A DNA stretch of 64,000 nucleotides from Phragmites australis (Eukaryota > Streptophyta > Magnoliopsida > Poales > Poaceae): NCBI RefSeq assembly GCF_958298935.1, contig NC_084928.1, positions 18,321,501-18,385,500 on the forward strand, given 5' to 3'. Shown here piece by piece: positions 57,001-64,000 of this stretch (positions are counted from its first letter, which is position 1; every line of letters starts with the position of its first letter). A program made the translations under genes and the position numbers. The notes under the pieces were generated by a model. It was not told the origin of the DNA. It did no database searches and saw nothing but the letters and a program-made list of their open reading frames with translations.

Positions 57001-57780
57001 CAGGAGATAGGTTAATTGAGTCAGAAGGCCTGCCTATACAATATGCTATTCTATAGTTATACATACATGTATACATAAATACATGCATATATACACATAT
57101 TATATATATATATAGGGTGTGACTTTTACACATGCAGAATAAAAAAGCAAGCCCAAACAGTGTCCTAAATAATGGCAAGATTTCAGTGCCACAAGTAAAA
57201 ACTGATGGCCACTGGCGACGGCGAATGATCCAAAACACATAAAATTGATCTCGCTACATGGCGTCGACCTTTGGGTGGATTATTGGCATCACACGGCGTG
57301 AGGTGTCTCTAGATGGTAAGGTAACTCTGGTTACGTTTGCGCCAGTGACCTGGGGCCACGCACTGCTCTCTTTGACCGACGCAGCGCATGTGGTCTCCGA
57401 TTGAAGCTGATCAGAAACCTACTCAAGCACGTGTTTAGTAGAGTTATTTTTATCTAAATTTTTTATTGTTAAAGAAATAATTTTATGGTTAAAAGTGATT
57501 CTCTATTGATTATTTAAGATAAATTTTATGAAGAAAATAATTCTATAAGGGAGGTGAATCAAGAGAGTTAGTTTTTTAGCTTCTAGCAACTAGTTTATTT
57601 TAAAAAAAGAACAAATCTATTTTACTCTTCTGAACTATATCAGTGGTCTAGATAAGTCTCTAAACTTTAAAACCGTTCATTTACCCCCTCCCTCGAAATT
57701 TCAATACCGGATCACATAACTCCTAAGCCGATTTCAATGGTAGTTCTCGCCACCGTAGCTGCCACATCACCAAATTTTTG
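57001..57780. other. Intergenic sequence, nothing recognised
   Basis: Contains a (TA)8-type tract near 57100 and AT-rich MITE-like sequence at 57420-57640 without clear ends. Confidence 0.45.
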
Positions 57781-58391
57781 CCACTATGGCTGCCATGTCA
57801 GCTTCTTTGTCCTCTAACCATCCCTTCACCTCTCTCCTTCCCACACCACACCCCTCCGCTGGCCACCAACATGGCCCACCGCTGGCCGCCATCGACAGTG
57901 CTCTAACCATCTGTCCCCCCTCCCCCCGTCATTCCCGACCCAAGCTCCACTACCACCGCCGTGAAATCCATCGCGATTGAGCCCTCTCCACCACAGCCGA
58001 GCTAAGGGGAGCTCGAAGGAGCTTCTCCTCCACCTCCTCCTATGATTCCACAGCCAAGCCCATCGCTCAACTGCTGGAATCCATCTCATCGCGTCGTCTT
58101 CCCCACCTCCGACCATCGCCTTTGCGCCTCACCGACACCACGACACGCTGCCGCCCCTCCAAGCTAACGAGCACCATGGTCGAGCCCGTCGTCCTCCTCC
58201 CCCGCTACATCGAGCTCCACCAATGCCCTCGCCCTCTCCCTGTGCACTCCCCCTCTCTGTGCGGTACTCTGCCGCCTCTGGTCGCCGCTAGCCGCCGCTT
58301 GAGCCACCACCGCGCCTCGCAAAGGGCACCATTAGCTCTGTCGTGCTCTGCTCGCCCTTGCCATCGCCTCCTCAAAGCCAAGCACTGCCGG

Positions 58392-58394
<3 letters not shown>
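57781..58394. other. C-rich sequence with proline-rich frames
   Basis: Stop-poor frames on the plus strand (57786-57980 and 58122-58475) are explained by CCACC- and CTCC-rich composition. No domain is visible. It may be leader or LTR material of an unrecognised element. Confidence 0.4.

Positions 58395-58455
<61 letters not shown>
58395..58455. repeat. (CT)30 microsatellite
   Basis: Sixty-one uninterrupted bases of alternating C and T, ending two bases before the left end of the Mutator-like element. Confidence 0.95.
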
Positions 58456-58456
<1 letters not shown>

Positions 58457-58458
<2 letters not shown>

Positions 58459-58560
58459 AGAGCGCGGTTAGGTAACCTAACCGACCCTTGAGAGGGCGGT
58501 AGGCCTAACCGCCCCGTGAGAGGACGGCAAGGGGGAGGAAGGGGGCGGTTAGGGCCTTTT
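58457..58560 (+). repeat. MULE terminal inverted repeat, left
   Basis: TGAGAGCGCGGTTAGGTAACCTAACCG followed by repeats of GAGAGGGCGGTAGGCCTAACCGCC. It is nested with short palindromes. Confidence 0.7.
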
Positions 58561-58987
58561 TTCCCTTAAAATGTAATTTTTTTTTGTAATTCAAGAAATA
58601 AAAAGGGCTTTAAGAAAATTTGAAATTTAAATTTGGAGTAGGTTATGTAATAGTCGAAGAATAAAAAATCAGTAATTAGCACTCGCAGCATTTTACGTGA
58701 GTATGGGGTGCGAACGACAATAAACATAGTATTAAACATATGATGAAAACAGTATAATACACTGTAACCGCGATGACACGATGAGGAAACAAAGATGGCA
58801 TGTACGGTTCGCACTAAGACCTATTTATTAGTGCGCTGATCCTAATCATAACATGCCTTTGGGAGGGAAAGTATGTCGGGTTACATTAGATACTCTCTAC
58901 TGAGTCCATCTAGGATACTTTCCCTTTCGGAGGGCATCGGGACTTGCCGCCTTAGCACGGCAGGCTCTCTCCCGCTTTCTTTCCCTC

Positions 58988-59218
58988 TCAGCCTCCCGAG
59001 CCTGAGCTACGGGTACGGTCGTGCGCCGCCTTCCTCATGCGCTCTTCTTCCTCCCACTTGAGGCGAAGTTCCTCTTGCTGTTGCTCGTACTCCCGATGTG
59101 CGTACGCTTCCCTTCTCCACCTCATGTTCATGTCGACCCACTGCTTCTGTGCATCATTTTGCTCATTATCGAGCCATTGAATAAAATCACAGATCGATGG
59201 AGGAGACTGAATAAATGG
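58988..59218 (-). pseudogene. MULE transposase C-terminal exon
   Basis: The minus strand is open for 77 codons from 59218 to a TGA at 58988-58990: PFIQSPPSICDFIQWLDNE, then QKQWVDMNMRWRREAYAHRE and EYEQQQEELRLKWEEEERMRKA. This basic/acidic coiled coil is like the C-terminal tail of grass MULE proteins. It starts just after a stop, so it is probably reached by splicing. Confidence 0.55.
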
Positions 59219-59608
59219 TTAAAGCTGGATAGTTGTGTCATTGATCATGGTCAGAGATTCCACATTTATTGTTTGGAAAAGCTGGATAGTGTTGTCACTT
59301 CTTATTTAAAGCCTGCACAAGGAGGCATGTGTTGGCAAGTCATGGTTAAAGTTCAGTAGTATGGTCACTTCTTCATTAAAGTAACACTCCCAACAGAGGA
59401 AGCGAGGTTTTTGTAAGATATAATGACGACGACATAATGTAGCTTGTGATCGTGTCGGATTAAGAAATGCAACTAGGATGCCATCGTTTTGGAATACGAA
59501 ATGCAGTTACGACATGCTAAGTGGACCATAAAGAGTAAACGTGTCTGAATACGTAGGAGTACATCACGAAGTGAATATGCATATGTAAGTTACATAAAAT
59601 CTAAAATT

Positions 59609-60450
59609 CTACGGTTGCCTCCTTCGTTGCTGTCGCCCGTGTGCCCCATCGTGGTCCCGATGCCGCTGGTTAACCCTCACGTGACCCCTGGAGTAGGTGA
59701 GGGGGTCGGGTGGACTGACGTGTCTGGTAGGCCTAGTAGAGAGCACTAGTGTAGAGGCATCGTCCTGCGTGGACTGTGTCCGAAGGGGAGCACTGAGTAC
59801 CTGGGACCGCTGGAGGACGTCGTAGTCAGGTGTGCCCCCGAAGAAGTCATGAACGAGGTCGTATGCGGCGTCCAGGCCAGCCTCATCCTCCTGACTAGGG
59901 TAGGACGACTGTGAAGGCTCTGCTGGCGTCCATGTGTACTGACTGGAGGGGCCTACAAACAAATAATTATGTTAGATACGAACAATGTGGTATTGGAAGT
60001 AGTAGTAAAAATTATATAATTGTACCTACGTGGTATGCCGGTGCAGCAGAAGAAGGCTAGGCTGTCTTGCCGTAGTATGGCTCGAACGTTGCGGGTGGGG
60101 TCGGGTGTGGGGCCGCCAAAGACGGACCGGTCTTGTCACCAAAGTAACCTGACCACAAGATTAACTTAATTTGTTGAAAGTATTAAAAACTGGGATGAAG
60201 GGTGCCGCCAGTACCTGAGGGTGGATGCATATGGCTCGATCTACGAGGCTGCGTCGAGGCTTGTGTAGGTGCACCTAATGAAAGTTTAATAATCAATGCA
60301 GTAGTAAGTAACGAATATTGTTGAATGTCGTTCAAAATTAAAATTCGTACCAAGTTGCTTCAAGCCTCCATGACGTGGTAAAAGGGGTCGTGTGGGTGCC
60401 GACACGGATGAACGACGGTGTACATCTGACCGCCGAGACGACTCGGCGTG
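59609..60450 (-). other. MULE gene middle region
   Basis: A 117-codon minus-strand frame (59962-59609; FVGPSSQYTWTPAEPSQSSYPSQEDE...) with low complexity, and two or three short exon-like pieces at 60040-60430 separated by AT-rich introns with plausible GT and AG borders. It probably encodes the C-terminal linker of the transposase. Confidence 0.45.
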
Positions 60451-62358
60451 GACACCACTGGACCACCACTGTCATACAACAGAGCCCATTTTTCATTTGG
60501 CTCATTACGTATCCACTGTGAGAAGCTCCGAATAGATGAGCCTGATCTCCTTACAATCTACGGAGTATCGGTTGGAAGAGGTCCGAGAGCTATTGGTTCA
60601 TCACCGTTAGGTGCAGCCTCCACAGTTTATTTTAGAGTCAGTTCATCAAGTCTTGCCTATAGTGCATTGAACTTCTGTTGCTGGTTTTGACTGCACAACT
60701 TTTTGAAAAGCTTCATCAACTCTTTATTTTTAAACTGTCTGTAGAAGTTCGCACCCATATGGCGCATGCACCACCTGCTTTTGAGGTCGGGCCACTGTGC
60801 TGCTACACCTCATCGAACGCTACCATGTTGCATATCCAACAAAGCCTGCAACAATCCTGCATGTCTATTATGAATGAGACACACATCTGGTCGGTCAAGA
60901 ACAATTACATGTTTGACTCACTCTAAGAACCAATACCAGCTGTCCCCATTCTCACTCTCCATGAAATCAAACCCTAGTAGCAGGACTTGGTTGTTACCAT
61001 CGACCCCAATTGCAGACAATATCTGCCATTTGTACTGCCCAATCAGGAATGTTCCATCTAGGCATATGATGGGTCAGCAATATCGAAATGCTTTGAAAGT
61101 TGCGACGAATGCAAAGAAAGCACGCTGCAACACTCTTTTCCCGCTGTACTCCACATCAGTAGAGGGGTAATACTTGATATCATAGTAGCTGCCTGAGTTC
61201 CTTCCACAAATTGTGGCTAATTGACGAGGTAGATTGTGATATGAATCTTTATATGTTCCGAACCTCATCTCAATAACCTTTTGTTTCGCCCTCCATGCCT
61301 TCACATAGTTTATTGTGTACTGGAACATTTGCTCAATAGCACAGATTATTGATCATGGCTCATACCTTAGGTTGTCCATAATCTCCCCGTACATAACATT
61401 TGCAATGAAGGCAGATGACAGGTTCCGGTGGGTGAATTCTATTTCCTCAATGTGACAATTATGTTCCTTAACTATTGAACACTGCCAGTAGTATACCCAT
61501 TTCCCTCTGAATGCGTGCACCCGCCAAGGACACTGCGGCACCAAACACTTCACATCGTACACCCTTTTTACTGGATTTAACAACCTTGAATTGCCTCCGA
61601 AGAGATAACGACCAGAATTTCACTGCATCAATAACTGCCTCCTTTGTAGGGTACATAGCACCATGTGACACCTCGTTCTCATGGTACTGCCACGGTGTCC
61701 GGTCAGCCTCGCTAACCACCAGCTTCGAAAATTCATGATCCCTCCACTCTGCAGGAATTGGAGCATTACCCTCCTCGTCAGATGAATCCCCATCGGCAAG
61801 GCCTTCCTCCAACTCTTCATCCTCCAAATCCATATATTCAATGATGCTAGGGATGTGCTCCCCTTCATCAGCTACACCCATCGGTTGCAGCTCTGGAATA
61901 TCACCAACATCCTCCCTGGACCCGACATTAGCCGCCTCTAATTCATCTTCCACTGCCTCACTTGATCCTGCTACTGTTTCCGCAGAGTTCACCTCAGTTT
62001 GATCTTTCAGGTACGCCTCAGCTAACAAAACCAGTGGCAGGACACGTTCACAACATATATCTATATACTGCCTCTAAGTTGATGTGGCTTCGATGGGAAC
62101 AAGCTCACCAAAGTATCCATGACTAGCACGGCTGAGGACAGCTTTCAACTTCAGCTCATGTTGCTACGGATCCAGTTGGAAAAACCGCATGAGCCATTTG
62201 CACACACCCACAATGGTCCTCTCATTAGCTTTACTAAGACCCTTCATGACATGACGAAATCCAGACAGATCTACACCGTTAGGACCGTACCTAATTTCAC
62301 TCTCACCATAATATATCTGAAAAATTAATTTATCTACCATACCTGAAAACACCCGCAA
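60450..62358 (-). pseudogene. MuDR-type MULE transposase, dead copy
   Basis: The N-terminal module starts near 62340 (MVDKLIFQIYYGESEIRYGPNGVDLSGF). An acidic linker spans 62028-61690. The MuDR zinc-binding region follows (PTKEAVIDAVKFWSLSLRRQFKVVKS, then in another frame CLVPQCPWRVHAFRGKWVYYWQC at 61560-61490). The DDE core runs from 61328 (KAWRAKQKVIEMRFGTYKDSY) to about 60880 with ICLDGTFLIGQYKWQILSAIG, MESENGDSWYWFLE and LIHNRHAG. The last motif is normally SDRHAG, so a catalytic Asp is Asn. Stops occur at 61353, 61074, 60926 and near 60828, plus a frameshift near 61560. Minus-strand order agrees with the TIRs. Confidence 0.82.
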
Positions 62359-62639
62359 ATATAATCAATGTTAAGACCAATAAACTATATTTCTAATTAT
62401 TGGATAAAATAATTTCTAAATGCTACATCCTAGGTTCGCAAATTATCATATATTACAACCTCCTATGTCGCACATTACAACCCTAATATAGGAAAAATAA
62501 TATACTAAAAATAATATTCTATATTTCACTGCTATTGTACAATTTTTTAAGTAAATTTAACTATTTTCTAAACCCAAGGTCATACATGTCTAAAACCTAT
62601 GTCATATAATACTACTGCACTAATTAACAACAATAAAAG

Positions 62640-63011
62640 AAAAAAAGACTTACCCGAAAATAATCTTCAAATCCGCGGCTCAAAGGCAGCAGGGCTTCGC
62701 CGGGCTCTCTTCCTCCCCTCTCCTCTCCTCTCTTCTCCTCCCTCTTCTCAACATTTTCTTTTTTCTGAATAAAATGACATTTTAGGCTAATTTTAGCCCA
62801 TTTTATAGAAGAGGCCGGGTGGGGGGGCAGCCGAGCGGCGCAGGCGGGAATGCCCCTTACCACCCCTGAGAGAGCAGTAAGGACCCCTACCCGTCCCCTC
62901 AGGGGGTGGTAAGGGAGGCGGCTCGGGCGGGCAGGCCGTACCCGCCCTCTGAGGGGCGGTTAGGCCTCCCGCTCTCTCAGGGAGCGGTTAGGTGGCCTAA
63001 CCGCCCTCTCA
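62640..63011 (-). repeat. MULE terminal inverted repeat and 5' region, right
   Basis: CT-rich leader (CTCTCCTCTCCTCTC) and then 62850-63011 with CGGTTAGG/CCTAACCG palindromes ending TAACCGCCCTCTCA. It pairs with 58457-58560. Confidence 0.65.
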
Positions 63012-63013
63012 GA

Positions 63014-63326
63014 TGTTGGAAGGAATCCTACGTCGAAATTGTATCTGCATTTAGCGTGTTTTCCGTTCTTCGTTGTTTGCATGAGCATGTCTGCATGTCG
63101 CGGCATGCGCGTCGAGCTCTGGTGTTTCCGGAGCGAGTCAGTAGGAGTAGAACGCGCGGCAAGCTTGGACGTGGGGGATGGCGCACGTCGCACGGAGCTC
63201 TGGCGCACGATTAAGTTGTAAGCTTTCCTATTTAAGCGGAGATGAAACAAGAAAATGTCGCAAGATTCACCGCGGCACAAAAACTCTCTCGTGTTTATCT
63301 CTGGAGTGATCGGGTAGCAGCTGACA
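63014..63326 (+). repeat. Copia 5' LTR, 313 bp
   Basis: TGTTGGAAGG at the start and TGACA at the end. A TATA-type CTATTTAAG lies at 63228-63236. Eighteen of the first 20 bases match the 3' LTR start at 63981. Confidence 0.9.
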
Positions 63327-63328
63327 TT

Positions 63329-63340
63329 TGGTACCAGAGC
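63329..63340 (+). promoter_or_regulatory. Copia primer-binding site
   Basis: TGGTACCAGAGC just after the LTR, complementary to initiator tRNA-Met. Confidence 0.85.
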
Positions 63341-63479
63341 TTCATGTCGGCCCCGCGTCCCGTTCTTCCGTGACCCCACGCCGACACGGTCGACATTATT
63401 CACCGTCGCCACCACGGTAGCGCGGGCGATAGATGGTCGTCTAGAAGGTCATCAAGGAAAGGGGCGTCGTCACCTACCC

Positions 63480-63963
63480 CACACTTTGCTGGGATTTTTC
63501 AGACAGTGACTTTGTCGGAGACGTAGATGATCGGAAGAGCACCTTTGGGATTGTGTTCTTCCTCGGATCAAGTCCAATCGCCTGGCAAACCCAGAAACAA
63601 AGGGTGGTTTCGCTTTCTTCCTGTGAAGCAGAATACATCGCTGCCACTAGCGCGCCATGTCTGGGTGTTTGGCTAGCACGGTTGCTGGCCGAAGTCCAGG
63701 GAAATGATCCAAGTGTGACCGTACTCAAGGTCGACAACAAATCAGCGATCTCTCTATGCAAGAACCCGGTGTTTCATGATCAAAGCAAACATATAGACAC
63801 CAAATTTCACTACATCAGGCAATGCATAGAAGAGAGATAGATTGAAGTGGAGTTCATCCCTTCGGACGAACAGGTTGCAGACATCTTGATGAAGCCACTA
63901 GGGCGTGTGAAGTTTTGTGACTTTCGCAGCAAAGCAGGCGTAGTTGAGATCATTGGTCGATGA
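63480..63963 (+). pseudogene. Copia RNase H C-terminal fragment
   Basis: The frame opens with TLCWDFSDSDFVGDVDDRKSTFG and continues through FLGSSPIAWQTQKQRVVSLS, SSCEAEYIAATSAPCLGVWL, VDNKSAISLCKNPVFHDQSK and HIDTKFHYIRQCIEER. A TAG at 63838-63840 interrupts it, and it then reads IEVEFIPSDEQVADILMKPLG to a stop just before the PPT. This is the last 150 residues of a copia polyprotein, including the RNase H DxS, SSCEAEY and DNKSA regions. The upstream 1,000 or so residues are deleted. Confidence 0.88.
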
Positions 63964-63970
63964 CAGGATT

Positions 63971-63980
63971 AGGGGGAGAT
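63971..63980 (+). promoter_or_regulatory. Polypurine tract
   Basis: AGGGGGAGA directly before the 3' LTR TGTTGG, where plus-strand DNA synthesis starts in retroelements. Confidence 0.85.
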
Positions 63981-64000
63981 TGTTGGAAGGAATCCTGCGT

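Larger units (their letters stand above)
58457..63011 (-). mobile_element. Mutator-like element (MULE), 4.56 kb
   Basis: The ends start TGAGAG(C/G)GCGGTTAGG (58457 inward) and the same read inward from 63011. Both continue with alternating CCTAACCG and GGTTAGG blocks and GAGAGGGCGG for 100 bases or more. The interior carries a MuDR-type transposase on the minus strand. A 9-bp target duplication could not be confirmed because the left flank is a microsatellite and the right flank is a copia LTR. Confidence 0.75.
63014..64000 (+). mobile_element. Copia deletion derivative (continues past window)
   Basis: 5' LTR 63014-63326 (TGTTGGAAGG...CTGACA, 313 bp), PBS at about 63329-63340, a 650-bp interior, PPT AGGGGGAGA at 63971-63979, then the 3' LTR start TGTTGGAAGGAATCCTGCGT at 63981. 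Gag, protease, integrase and RT are missing; only the end of RNase H remains. It is non-autonomous but has all the cis signals needed for copying by a relative. Confidence 0.9.

Noticed and set aside
56801..57238. 145-codon minus-strand ORF
   Set aside because: The first half translates a TATA/CATA repeat. Only the GC-rich second half is discussed, at low confidence.
58122..58475. 117-codon ORF ending in a Ser/Leu repeat
   Set aside because: The tail is the translated (CT) microsatellite and the rest is C-rich non-coding sequence.

Overview
The window is nuclear DNA of a flowering plant. It is almost certainly a grass, with a panicoid-type genome the best guess. Nested LTR retrotransposons and large CACTA and Mutator-like transposons fill nearly all of it. 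One intact intron-containing host gene is visible: a PERK-type proline/serine-rich receptor-like kinase (41260-44117, + strand) with GC-rich kinase exons and GT-AG introns plus one GC-AG intron. No bacterial-style operons, CRISPR arrays or rRNA genes are present.

Layout. (1) 1-15.3 kb: a decayed Ty1/copia element on the minus strand (RNase H, reverse transcriptase and integrase end at 1-2219; GAG-pre-integrase and protease at 11684-12700; PBS at 14447-14458; LTR from 14460). A 9,458-bp CACTA (En/Spm) element at 2223-11680 interrupts it, with a TTC target duplication and 18-bp terminal repeats. The CACTA carries a broken TNP2 transposase, a Transposase_24-type gene, and a small ORF joining an RNase H1 N-terminal (viroplasmin-like) domain to a membrane helix. 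(2) 15.6-27.39 kb: a decayed Ty3/gypsy element on the plus strand. Its first LTR is split by a 3,829-bp solo LTR (TSD ATTAC), and its integrase region is split by a 699-bp hAT-type element (8-bp TSD). (3) 27398-39652: a 12.3-kb Tat-lineage gypsy element with both LTRs, TSD AAGTC, gag-pol on the minus strand, a long antisense ORF on the plus strand and a 109-bp tandem array between them. (4) 39.7-45.3 kb: the host island, with a Stowaway MITE, the PERK gene and a copia LTR with PBS. (5) 45.3-51.7 kb: two truncated Tat relatives. Each keeps an LTR and the antisense ORF but has lost gag-pol, with a SIRE/Opie-like LTR piece between them. (6) 51.7-57.3 kb: gypsy remnants and an AT-rich block with a 285-bp direct repeat, a promoter-like segment and weak signs of an endogenous pararetrovirus. 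(7) 58457-63011: a Mutator-like element with TIRs and a dead MuDR-type transposase. (8) 63014-64000: a copia deletion derivative consisting of LTR, PBS, RNase H tail, PPT and the start of the 3' LTR, running off the window.

Most element genes are pseudogenes with stops, frameshifts or lost catalytic residues. The elements work with one another only as a record of insertion order: CACTA into copia; solo LTR and hAT element into gypsy; Tat beside the gypsy 3' end. The PERK gene is the only locus with a clear cellular role, probably cell-wall sensing and signalling at the plasma membrane.
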